From contig USPX01000084.1 of the NCBI GenBank assembly GCA_900556665.1, forward strand, positions 1 to 8,083: a DNA stretch of 8,083 nt. The letters are read 5' to 3'. Below the pieces are notes generated by a model. It saw only the letters and a list, made by a program, of their open reading frames with translations, did no database searches and was not told the DNA's origin. Shown here one piece after another: positions 1-6,700 of this stretch. Within the stretch, counting starts at the first letter, position 1; the number at the start of each line of letters is the position of its first letter. The translations under genes and the position numbers were made by a program. Origin of the DNA: an uncultured Eubacteriales bacterium (GTDB taxonomy: Bacteria > Bacillota_A > Clostridia > Lachnospirales > Cellulosilyticaceae).

Positions 1-35
1 GGTGACTGGAGTTCAGACGTGTGCTCTTCCGATCT
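1..35. other. Illumina adapter remnant at contig edge
   Basis: Positions 2-35 match the Illumina TruSeq index-side (read 2) adapter, which ends in GCTCTTCCGATCT; position 1 may be the last base of an index. This is library-construction DNA, not genome. It creates an artificial in-frame GTG at position 21 that would add five false residues (LFRS after the start) to the hsdS fragment. The true genomic sequence begins at about 36, and nothing can be inferred about what lies to its left. Confidence 0.97.
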
Positions 36-272
36 ACATTCTTTCAAAGAATACTTGAAGAACAAGCTCCTGAGTCAGCACAAAAAAACATCAACCTGAA
101 GATTTTAAACGAATTAAGTGTTATTATTCCACCAATAGAACTTCAAAATGAGTTTGCTCAATTTGTTCAGCAAGCCGACAAATTGAAATTTGAAATGGAA
201 CAAAGTCTTACTGAGTTAGAAAATAACTTTAATTCACTTATGCAAAAAGCATTTAAAGGAGAATTATTTTAG
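36..272 (+). CDS. hsdS: Type I restriction-modification specificity subunit, C-terminal fragment
   Basis: HsdS supplies the two target-recognition domains of a type I restriction-modification complex (with HsdM and HsdR) and determines which bipartite DNA site is methylated or cut. Only the last 78 or so residues are present. They show the usual end of the second recognition domain (AQKNINLKILNELSVIIPPI, where 'N-I...L...i-PP' is the family signature) followed by the long conserved helix (LQNEFAQFVQQADKL...) and the terminal SLMQKAFKGEL motif, which matches many HsdS C-termini. The reading frame is open through the adapter, but real sequence starts at 36. The 5' end is missing because the contig ends here, not because the gene is shown to be broken. 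The next gene starts 10 nt after its stop, so the two are probably co-transcribed. hsdM would be expected upstream, outside the window. Confidence 0.93.
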   Translation, partial: TFFQRILEEQAPESAQKNINLKILNELSVIIPPIELQNEFAQFVQQADKLKFEMEQSLTELENNFNSLMQKAFKGELF

Positions 273-282
273 AGGAGGAAAT

Positions 283-987
283 ATGCTGAAACTTGAATTA
301 CTGGAACCAATTAAGCGTAATGATGAGAAGCATTTTATTAGCCTGAAATATATCCTTTTTAATGATGAAAATAAGAAATCTCTTATAATGAGAACTAGTT
401 TATATGATAATAATGCAACAACTACTTATGTGTTTGACTTCAAAAAGAACTTTGTTAATGCAGAAGTAGAAACATATTTAGGGTGTTCTATAAAGCCTTG
501 GAAGCAATTGTTATTAAATCTTAGAGATGGGTTTAATGATAAGACCAACGAAGCAACATTAGAGGGGATTTTTGATAAGATAATGGAAAATTTAAACTTT
601 AAAGTTCCAAGTTGGTTAAAGGCAGAATGGTTAGTAGCTCAATATGTAAATGGATATATGGTTGAAGAAGGCAATGTAGGCTATGATGTTGTTGATAAAG
701 ATGGTATTAGGTATCAAGTTAAAACGAAGAGATTATTTGATGATAACAGACAATATGGTACTAGAGGGGCAATTGAGTTCAAGACACCTGCAAGTTTAGA
801 GTTTGATTATTTAATTGTAGTAGGTATAACTGAAATAGGAAAAGCAGTTGTAGAGGCAAGAATGTGGACTAAGGATCAGGTAAAAGAAAGAATGGGGTTA
901 ACTTCAAGCTTCAGTATTTCAAATCGTAGTAAGTTTGAGACTGGTAAGCAGATAAACATACTTAAAAATAGAAACTTTGAAGAATAG
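283..987 (+). CDS. Restriction-endonuclease-fold protein linked to type I RM (DUF6998-like)
   Basis: This is a 234-aa soluble protein with no signal peptide or membrane segment. Residues 112-200 look like a PD-(D/E)XK nuclease core: a helix with E115 (LKAEWLVAQ), then GYD with D135, a short turn, and a strand with Q145-V-K147 (YQVKTKR), followed by a hydrophobic strand FDYLIVVGI (174-182). The E...GYD...QxK arrangement resembles the DUF6998-type domain, recalled from memory and not searched. The first 100 residues are not recognised and may form a separate domain. The start is set by a perfect AGGAGG at 273-278, 4 nt before the ATG. It follows hsdS by 10 nt and is closed by a terminator, so it belongs to the hsdS transcript. 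An accessory nuclease or a DNA-binding partner of the RM complex is plausible; Q in place of the acidic residue leaves catalytic activity uncertain. Confidence 0.8.
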   Translation: MLKLELLEPIKRNDEKHFISLKYILFNDENKKSLIMRTSLYDNNATTTYVFDFKKNFVNAEVETYLGCSIKPWKQLLLNLRDGFNDKTNEATLEGIFDKIMENLNFKVPSWLKAEWLVAQYVNGYMVEEGNVGYDVVDKDGIRYQVKTKRLFDDNRQYGTRGAIEFKTPASLEFDYLIVVGITEIGKAVVEARMWTKDQVKERMGLTSSFSISNRSKFETGKQINILKNRNFEE

Positions 988-993
988 TTTTTG

Positions 994-1037
994 AAGAAGG
1001 TCACTAGGGTATAAAGAAATACTCTAGTGATCTTTTT
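994..1037 (+). terminator. Rho-independent terminator after the hsdS unit
   Basis: A 19-bp stem pairs 994-1012 with 1019-1037 around a 6-nt loop (AAAGAA). Only three pairs are G-U, and the right arm ends in five T residues. It starts 7 nt after the stop of the 234-aa gene. The A-rich left foot means it could also work weakly on the other strand, but no minus-strand gene points at it. Confidence 0.88.
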
Positions 1038-1157
1038 CATTAAGATAAGATAATAAGTATATGGCATTATTTTATAAGAAAGTGTTCATAAATATAATAC
1101 TATAGTGTTTTCATATAAAGAGGCTTAAATTTGATTAAGATAGGTCAATAAGTATAT
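1019..1157. repeat. Degenerate tandem duplication in the intergenic spacer
   Basis: Two sub-blocks occur twice in the same order. Copy 1 (1019-1062) is ATACTCTAGTG...TTTTTCAT followed directly by ATTAAGATA...ATAAGTATAT. Copy 2 (1097-1157) is ATACTATAGTG.TTTTCAT, an extra ~20 nt, then ATTAAGATA...ATAAGTATAT. The second sub-block is 24 nt with three mismatches (1039-1062 against 1134-1157). Copy 1 begins with the right arm of the terminator; copy 2 has no matching left arm and so cannot form that hairpin. The rest of the 308-nt gene-free stretch 988-1295 is AT-rich, with no other convincing feature beyond the terminator, this repeat, the promoter and ribosome binding site listed separately, and a very weak second TATAAT at 1198-1203. 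Confidence 0.6.
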
Positions 1158-1160
1158 AAT
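1131..1160 (+). promoter_or_regulatory. Sigma-A-like promoter for the HipA-like module
   Basis: TTGATT (1131-1136) is followed after 18 nt by a consensus TATAAT (1155-1160). The predicted transcript would have a leader of about 130 nt before the ATG at 1296. The promoter overlaps the second copy of the spacer duplication, whose first copy lacks both the -35 and a good -10. It is the best promoter between the hsdS-unit terminator and the 111-aa gene. AT-rich spacers give chance TATAAT matches, so confidence is moderate. Confidence 0.55.
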
Positions 1161-1281
1161 ATAGAAAACAAATGAACATACAATATGATTTAAACCGTAT
1201 AATATATCGATTTATATCAAGGACTTATAGGGAATTATAGTTAGAGGTAAAAATTGATAAAGCATATAGAAGGCCTAAGAG

Positions 1282-1288
1282 AAAGGAG
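1282..1288 (+). promoter_or_regulatory. Ribosome binding site deciding the 111-aa start
   Basis: AAAGGAG lies 7 nt before the ATG at 1296, a near-ideal clostridial site. It favours that ATG over an in-frame TTG at 1254, which has a weaker AGAGGT at 1243-1248 and would add 14 residues. Confidence 0.75.
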
Positions 1289-1295
1289 TGAGAGG

Positions 1296-1631
1296 ATGCG
1301 TTCTTTTTACATTATGGATAAAAATAGAAAGGTATGTAAAGTTATTATTTCTGGACTAGATGTAACTTTAGAAAAATATAGTGAAGAACTTATAGATAAG
1401 CAATTTCCAACAGATACGCCAACTATAGAGGAGGTTTATGATTGGATAGAAGAAAGATGTTTTCCTGAAAGTAGAGCAAATAAAAAAGAATTATTAGAAG
1501 CTATGGGATTAACTTTATATGAACCCCTAGAAATAGTAAAAATTACACATGGGTTATTACATGAGGACTATAACTGGATTTTGTGGGAAGGAGAAGAGAT
1601 TAATTATGAAGATATCAAGATTAGAGATTAA
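1296..1631 (+). CDS. Small unknown protein paired with a HipA-like kinase
   Basis: This 111-aa acidic soluble protein is not assigned to a named family. Visible features are an N-terminal strand-rich stretch (RSFYIMDKNRKVCKVIISGLDV), a helix around TIEEVYDWIEERCFP (43-57), a SRANKKELLEAMGL segment (59-72), and a tail YEPLEIVKITHG...D91YNW94ILWEGEEINYEDIKIR. Its last 26 nt overlap the start of the kinase gene, so the two are translationally coupled and should be read as one module. By position it could be the antitoxin or regulator, or a detached counterpart of the HipA N-terminal subdomain like HipS in tripartite HipBST systems, but it shows no clear sequence likeness to that subdomain. It has no helix-turn-helix that I can see, so it is not an obvious HipB. 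The ATG at 1296 is preferred over TTG 1254 because of its better ribosome binding site. Confidence 0.78.
   Translation: MRSFYIMDKNRKVCKVIISGLDVTLEKYSEELIDKQFPTDTPTIEEVYDWIEERCFPESRANKKELLEAMGLTLYEPLEIVKITHGLLHEDYNWILWEGEEINYEDIKIRD
1588..1594 (+). promoter_or_regulatory. Ribosome binding site for the HipA-like kinase, inside the upstream gene
   Basis: AAGGAGA lies 11 nt before the ATG at 1606 and within the 3' end of the 111-aa gene. It decides the kinase start against the more upstream in-frame ATG at 1549, which has no Shine-Dalgarno sequence before it. Confidence 0.65.
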
Positions 1632-2367
1632 TAGTGAAGACTTTGATATTATTCATCATTCCACAACTAGCAAAGGTAATCAAGCAAAATACACAGATGG
1701 GAACATATGGATTAAAACAAATTATTTAGGATATGAAGATGTAGCAGAATATATTTGTAGTCAGCTATTAAAGTGTAGTAATATAACTGACTTTGTGACA
1801 TATGAGTTATGTAGCTTTGATGGACAAGATGCCTGTTATTCAAAGGACTTTTTAAAGCCAGGAGAAAGAATATTAACATTAGGAAGAATACTAGCCTTAT
1901 ATGGTATTACACAGGTTACAATAGACCGATTGCCAACTACTAAAGAACGTTTTGATTTAGTAGTTAATACGATTAAACAGTATGCACAAATTGATATTAC
2001 AGAGTACTTAAGCAATATTTTAGCTTTTGATGCGGTAGTTATGAATGAAGACAGGCATATCTTTAATCTTGCTATAATTTATTCAGATGAGACAAAAATG
2101 TATAGACCATGCCCAATATTTGATAATGGATTAAGTTTAATGTCTGATACACATCATTATCCTGAGTATACAAGTCCTATAATTAATATGAGACGTATTA
2201 AGTCTAAGCCGTTTAATACAAGTTTTAAGAAGCAATTTGAGGTATGTACCCCTACTATTCGTTTTGATACTAAGAAGGTAAAAGAACTTCTTCAAAAGAT
2301 TGATAATGAAAGAATTAGTAAAATTATAAGTAGAGCAATACAAGAGTATCCAAGTTTATTTATCTAA
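1606..2367 (+). CDS. HipA-like serine/threonine kinase, core domain only
   Basis: HipA-family kinases phosphorylate protein targets (glutamyl- or other tRNA synthetases in the known toxins) and can arrest growth. In this 253-aa protein the expected motifs appear in order: a glycine-rich loop T21-S-K-G24-N-Q26-A-K28, matching the SxxGxQxK loop of HipA; a probable ATP-binding lysine K37 (IWIK); a helix glutamate E48; the catalytic segment N147-E-D149-R-H...N154 (NEDRHIFN), equivalent to the N.DRH..N signature; and the metal-binding D173-N-G (PIFDNG). T21 occupies the position of the autophosphorylated serine of E. coli HipA. The usual ~140-residue N-terminal part of HipA is absent, since the glycine loop lies only 20 residues from the start. 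The gene overlaps the 111-aa gene by 26 nt and is followed by a terminator. All key residues are present, so it is probably active. Target and physiological role are unknown. Confidence 0.85.
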   Translation: MKISRLEINSEDFDIIHHSTTSKGNQAKYTDGNIWIKTNYLGYEDVAEYICSQLLKCSNITDFVTYELCSFDGQDACYSKDFLKPGERILTLGRILALYGITQVTIDRLPTTKERFDLVVNTIKQYAQIDITEYLSNILAFDAVVMNEDRHIFNLAIIYSDETKMYRPCPIFDNGLSLMSDTHHYPEYTSPIINMRRIKSKPFNTSFKKQFEVCTPTIRFDTKKVKELLQKIDNERISKIISRAIQEYPSLFI

Positions 2368-2421
2368 CTATGGAGTAAACGATTAAATGTACTTGCAAAA
2401 TATAAAACCAAATAAGTTTTT

Positions 2422-2467
2422 CAAAAAACACTGTAGTATTTGTATCAGCATACTATGGTGTTTTTTG
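2422..2467 (+). terminator. Rho-independent terminator after the HipA-like module
   Basis: An 18-bp stem pairs 2422-2439 with 2450-2467 around a 10-nt loop. There are two G-U pairs and no mismatch. The right arm carries six T residues (2461-2466) and the left arm six A residues, so it could act in both directions. It lies 55 nt after the kinase stop and isolates this module from rpn. Confidence 0.87.
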
Positions 2468-2537
2468 ATGTAGAATCTCAATATTTTTTGGCTATACTTA
2501 GAATGCTTAAATAAAGGTAAAGTATAGAGGTGGGTAT

Positions 2538-2594
2538 ATGAATAATTTAATAGTTGAAATAGAGCAATGCATAAACTTATGTTACAGCTTTTAA
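2538..2594 (+). CDS. Possible 18-aa leader peptide upstream of rpn
   Basis: ATG with GAGGTGG 4 nt upstream opens an 18-codon frame (MNNLIVEIEQCINLCYSF) that stops 46 nt before the rpn start. The ribosome binding site is good, but the frame is short and of unremarkable composition. It could be a leader peptide, a relic of a duplicated rpn 5' end, or chance. Confidence 0.25.
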   Translation: MNNLIVEIEQCINLCYSF

Positions 2595-2624
2595 GTTAAG
2601 AAATTTTAAGCTATACTTTAATAA

Positions 2625-2633
2625 GAGAGGTGG
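2625..2633 (+). promoter_or_regulatory. Ribosome binding site selecting the TTG start of rpn
   Basis: GAGAGGTGG lies 7 nt before TTG 2641. The first ATG codons inside the frame are well within the conserved N-terminal region, so the TTG start is preferred. Confidence 0.65.
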
Positions 2634-2640
2634 TATCAAA

Positions 2641-3678
2641 TTGGAAAAAGAGCGTATTAAGTTAGATGAGGTATTAAAATTTTTATTTTCCACCTCTAAT
2701 CAAGTATTGGTAAAGCTTTTAAATGGTGTATTTAATGAAACATATAATCCAGAAGAAGTAGAAATTGCAGTGAGTAATAATGAATTTATAGAAGATGACC
2801 TAGGAATACTCAGAGGAGATATATTCTTAGATTTAATAAATCAAAAACAGGATAAGGTAAGTTATCATATAGAATTTCAAACAAAAAATGATACGACTAT
2901 GGTTGTACGGATGTTTGAATATGGCTTTAGAAAAGGTAAGGAACAAGCAAGGCAAAATAAAGAAAAAGCAGATGGAATAAAGACGATTTACTTTCCAAGG
3001 CAAAAGGTAATCTTTTTTGAAGAGAATAGAAATATTGAAGATATTTTAAACCTAAAAATAATATTTCCTAATGATCAAGAAATCATCTATAAGGTTGATG
3101 TTATCAGGTATTGGGAATACACAGATGAAGAGTTAAGAGAAAAGAAGATGTATCCACTTTTACCTTTACAATTGTTTAATTTAAGAAAAGAGTTAGAGTT
3201 AGCTAGTCAAAAGAACGATATAGATCGTATTAATGAACTTTCTAATATAGCTAGAGATTTAGCTAGAAGATTAGCTTATGAATCCAAAGAACTCTTCGAA
3301 AGTGAAGAGATATTAGGTGAAGATTTTCATAAGATGTTATTAGCAGTGCAGAATTTAATTGAGTATTTAAATAGGAACTATTTAAATGATGAGGGAATAG
3401 AGAAAGAGGTGACTAAAATGACAAAAACATTATATGATCCAGAAGTAGAAAAAAGAGGAATAGAACAGGGAATAGAACAGGGAATAGAACAGGGAATAGA
3501 ACAGGGAATTAAGACGGCTATACTGGACTTACTAAGTGATTTAGGAAAAATTCCAGAGGATATTCATAACAAGGTAGAGGAACAAAAAGACATTGAGACA
3601 CTCAAGAAATGGAATAAGTTAGCTGCTAGAGCGGCTAATTTAGATGAATTTAAAGCTAAGATTGAGCAAAAAGAATAA
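2641..3678 (+). CDS. rpn: Rpn-family PD-(D/E)XK nuclease (putative transposase-type)
   Basis: Rpn proteins are PD-(D/E)XK DNA endonucleases annotated as 'recombination-promoting nuclease/putative transposase'; E. coli members promote recA-independent recombination and some act in phage defence. This 345-aa protein has the N-terminal DEVLKFLFSTSNQVLVKLLNGVF segment, the nuclease core with R58-G-D60-I-F-L-D64 and strand YHIE78-F-Q80, and conserved RMFEYGF (90-96). A helical region rich in charged residues follows (165-250). Four exact GIEQ units (273-288) form a family-typical glycine repeat, and a C-terminal helical tail runs to 345. The motif residues are intact. Translation uses TTG at 2641. 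A strong internal start at M260 probably yields a second, shorter protein. hsdR begins 34 nt downstream with no terminator between, so the two are likely co-transcribed. Despite the 'transposase' label, no inverted repeats or target duplications were seen around it. Confidence 0.88.
   Translation: MEKERIKLDEVLKFLFSTSNQVLVKLLNGVFNETYNPEEVEIAVSNNEFIEDDLGILRGDIFLDLINQKQDKVSYHIEFQTKNDTTMVVRMFEYGFRKGKEQARQNKEKADGIKTIYFPRQKVIFFEENRNIEDILNLKIIFPNDQEIIYKVDVIRYWEYTDEELREKKMYPLLPLQLFNLRKELELASQKNDIDRINELSNIARDLARRLAYESKELFESEEILGEDFHKMLLAVQNLIEYLNRNYLNDEGIEKEVTKMTKTLYDPEVEKRGIEQGIEQGIEQGIEQGIKTAILDLLSDLGKIPEDIHNKVEEQKDIETLKKWNKLAARAANLDEFKAKIEQKE
3406..3412 (+). promoter_or_regulatory. Internal ribosome binding site within rpn
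   Basis: GAGGTGA, preceded by AAA, lies 5 nt before the in-frame ATG at 3418. It is at least as good as the site serving the gene's own TTG start. A possible but weak promoter lies upstream (TTGAGT 3359-3364, TTAAAT 3382-3387, 17-nt spacing). Confidence 0.55.
3418..3678 (+). CDS. Putative intragenic small Rpn protein (C-terminal product)
   Basis: Initiation at ATG 3418 (M260 of Rpn), in the same frame, would give an 86-aa protein, MTKTLYDPEVEKRGIEQ..., that contains the whole GIEQ repeat and the C-terminal helices but none of the nuclease motifs. The support is the strong Shine-Dalgarno at the right spacing and the position right at the boundary between the helical region and the repeat tail. 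For E. coli Rpn proteins, a short protein made from inside the gene has been described that binds and blocks the full-length toxic nuclease; the layout here matches that idea. Expression itself cannot be shown from sequence. Confidence 0.5.
   Translation: MTKTLYDPEVEKRGIEQGIEQGIEQGIEQGIKTAILDLLSDLGKIPEDIHNKVEEQKDIETLKKWNKLAARAANLDEFKAKIEQKE
3457..3509 (+). repeat. 12-bp tandem repeat inside rpn encoding GIEQ
   Basis: The unit GGAATAGAACAG occurs four times without a single change (3457-3468, 3469-3480, 3481-3492, 3493-3504) and is followed by a partial fifth (GGAAT). The 12-bp unit keeps the frame, so changes in copy number would lengthen or shorten the GIEQ tract of both the full-length and the internal protein. 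Identity at silent positions points to recent slippage or expansion. Confidence 0.95.
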
Positions 3679-3712
3679 TTTAATTTGAAATAACTTATAC
3701 AAGGGGGCTAGT

Positions 3713-6700
3713 ATGTGTACAAACTTTGATTTTCTAAAAACAAAAAAGCAATTTGAGAGCTTTGCAAATAGTAGCATTGAAGCAGAGAAGAGTCTGCTAG
3801 TGTCGCCTGCTACTTGTGCCATTCTCTCAAGACGTGCTGTAGAGCTTGCTGTGAAGTGGGTGTATAGTTTTGATGATGACTTGACTGTACCTTATCAAGA
3901 CAATATCTCAAGCTTAATTCATGAGCCAACTTTTAGGCAGATTATTGAGCCTAAGTTGTTTCCAATGATTAAGTATATCATTAGACTTGGGAACACAGCA
4001 GTGCATACTAATGCAAATATTACAAGGGATGAAGCAGTTCTTTCACTGAGAAACCTGCATGAAGTCATTCGTTGGATTGATTATTGCTATGCAGAGGAAT
4101 ATACTTGTGGTGAATTTGATGAGAGCATTCTTCTTACAGGAGAAGAGAAGCGTACAAGACCACAGGAATTACAAGACTTATATGAGAGACTAAGTAGCAA
4201 AGATAAACGTATTGAGGAAATTCGTAAGGAAAATGAAGCACTTAGAGCAGCTATGACCGCTCAGAGAAAAGCTAATACTGAGCAGCATGATTTTGAGGTG
4301 GATGCCTTAAGTGAAGCTCAAACAAGAGCTAAATACATTGATATAGAACTGAAACTAGCAGGATGGGATATAGGGCGTGATTGTGTGGTGGAAGTACCTG
4401 TAGAGGGGATGCCAAATGCCACAGGGACAGGTTTTGTGGATTACGTGCTTTATGGAAATAATGGAAAGCCTTTAGCGATTGTAGAAGCTAAAAAGACAGG
4501 TAAAGACCCTAGAGTAGGTTCACAGCAAGCGAAGCTTTATGCAGATTGCTTACATAATATGACAGGACAAAGACCGCTGATTTTTACAACTAATGGCTTT
4601 GAGATTTACTTTACGAATGATGCAGAGGACTATCCACAAAGACGTGTTTCAGCCATCTTTACTAAAGAAGAGTTACAACTTATGGTGGATAGAAGAACTA
4701 GTAAGAAGCCATTTACTGCTGTAGAAATTAATGATAATATTTCAAATCGTTACTATCAAAAGGAAGCCATTATGTCGGTGTGTGACGCCATTGAGACTAA
4801 ACATAGAAAGATGCTCCTTGTAATGGCAACAGGAAGTGGAAAGACTAGAACGGCTATTTCAATTGTAGATGTACTTATGCGACATAACTATGTGAAGAAC
4901 ATTCTTTTCTTAGCAGATAGAAAAGCGTTGGTAAGACAAGCTAAAAATAACTTTAGCAATTTACTCCCAAGTCTGACACTATGTAATTTGTTAGATGGAA
5001 AAGATAACCCCGAACAAGCAAGAATGATTTTTTCAACTTACCCAACTATGATGAATGCCATTGATGAAGCGAAGCGTAAAGATGGTAAGAAGCTTTTCAC
5101 ACCTGGGCACTTTGACCTTATCATTGTGGATGAGAGTCACCGAAGCATTTACAAAAAGTACAGAGATATCTTTGAGTACTTTGATGCCATGCTCTTAGGA
5201 CTTACAGCCACACCTAAGGATGAGATTGATAAGAATACCTATTCTATCTTTGAACTTGAAAGTGGTGTACCAACCTTTGCTTATGAACTTGAAAAAGCAG
5301 TAGAGGATGGGTATTTGGTGGACTATCGCACCATTGAAGTGAAATCTAAAATCATGGAAGAGGGGATTCATTATGATGACCTTAGTGAGGAAGAAAAAGA
5401 AGAGTTTGAAAAGACATTTGAAGATGATGAAACTGTAGATGATGTGGTATCAAATAATGCGATTAATGAATGGCTCTTTAATGCTAATACCATTGATATG
5501 GTACTTAATCAGCTTATGGAAAGAGGGCTTCGCATAGAAGGTGGAGACAAGATTGGGAAGACTATTATATTTGCTAAGAACAGCCGTCATGCACAGGCAA
5601 TTGTAGAGCGCTTCAATAAGATTTATCCTGAGTATGGAGCACACTTCATTAAACAAATTGACTATAGCATTAATTATGTAGATACACTTATTGATGATTT
5701 TAGTACTAAAGAGAAGATGCCACAGATAGCTGTATCAGTTGATATGCTCGACACAGGTGTGGATATTCCTGAGGTACTTAATCTTGTATTCTTTAAAAAA
5801 GTACGTTCTAAATCTAAGTTCTGGCAGATGATAGGGCGTGGTACAAGACTTTGCAAAGATTTATTAGGTGTGGGAATGGATAAAGAAAGTTTCCTTATCT
5901 TTGACTTTTGCAACAACTTCGACTTCTTTAGAGCTAATCCAAAAGGCATGGAAACTAAGATAGGTGAAGGCTTAACAGAAAAAATCTTTAACACTAAGGT
6001 AGAGATGGCAAGAGAGCTTCAAGATATTAAGTATCGAGAAGAGAATTATAAAGCTTATAGAGAAGAGATTGTAAGTGAGCTTTTAGAAGCTACTAGAGCC
6101 TTAAATGAAGAAAGTTTTAGAGTTAAGATGCATCAAAGATATGTTGAGACATATAGAAACAAGGATGCATGGCAGAACTTAGGTACAGCAAGTGTGGCAG
6201 AAATTAAGGAACATATCGCACCACTTGTAACGCTTCTTAATGATGATGAACTAGCTAAGCGATTTGACTATCTCATTTATACAGTAGAGCTTGCTTATCT
6301 TCAAAATAAGAATGCGAGTAAGCCAATTAGAAGTATCATTCAAACAGCCGAAGAACTCTCAAAACTAAGTTCTGTACCACAGGTTATGGAACAAAAGTAC
6401 ATCATTGAAAAAGTGCAGACAGACGAGTTTTGGGAAAGTGCAGATATTCTTGAACTTGAAGAAGTGAGGGAAGCCTTAAGAGAACTTATTAAATTTATTG
6501 AAAGAAACAAGCAGAAAATCTATTATACTAACTTTAGAGACGAAATCCTTGAAGTAAGTGAAAATGGGGCAATGTACAATAGCAATGACCTTAAAGATTA
6601 TAAGAAGAAGGTGGAGCATTATCTCAAAGCACATCAAGATGAGCTTGCCATTTACAAGCTACGTAACAATAAGCAGCTCACAAAAGAGGATATGAAAACC

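Larger units (their letters stand above)
2491..2633 (+). repeat. Repeated promoter/RBS-like block before rpn
   Basis: GCTATACTT followed by AGAGGTGG(G)TAT occurs twice: GCTATACTT at 2491-2499 with GAGGTGG at 2527-2533, and GCTATACTT at 2610-2618 with GAGAGGTGG at 2625-2633. In each case a start-like codon follows 4-7 nt later (ATG 2538; TTG 2641). Each GCTATACTT contains TATACT, a fair -10 (2493-2498 and 2612-2617), but neither has a good -35 at 16-18 nt, so a promoter is only possible. In the first block CTATACTT (2492-2499) and AAGTATAG (2520-2527) also form an inverted repeat around 20 nt. The promoter serving rpn and hsdR is most likely somewhere in 2468-2620. Confidence 0.45.

Noticed and set aside
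21..35. GTG start giving an 83-aa complete hsdS-like protein
   Set aside because: The GTG and next four codons are adapter sequence; the real gene is cut by the contig end.
1061..1105. 14-codon frame starting MALFYKK in the spacer
   Set aside because: No ribosome binding site and too short to support.
1254..1295. TTG start adding 14 residues to the 111-aa protein
   Set aside because: The ATG at 1296 has a much better ribosome binding site (AAAGGAG, 7 nt); the TTG has AGAGGT only. It remains a minor alternative.
1549..1605. Upstream ATG giving a 272-aa kinase
   Set aside because: No Shine-Dalgarno before 1549, and the extra 19 residues lie wholly in another frame of the upstream gene; ATG 1606 has AAGGAGA.
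1296..1631. 111-aa protein as HipB antitoxin
   Set aside because: No helix-turn-helix pattern can be recognised and its length and composition do not fit HipB-type regulators.
3457..3509. CRISPR or other spaced repeat array
   Set aside because: The units are directly adjacent, 12 bp, in frame and coding; there are no spacers.
2641..3678. Rpn as an active transposon
   Set aside because: The family label 'putative transposase' is historical; no terminal inverted repeats or target duplications flank the gene here.
5450..5994. Minus-strand frames opposite hsdR, and similar ones at 876-1067, 2137-2343, 3640-3822, 6652-6864 and 6959-7207
   Set aside because: They lie opposite well-supported genes or AT-rich spacer, lack ribosome binding sites, and show no domain signal.
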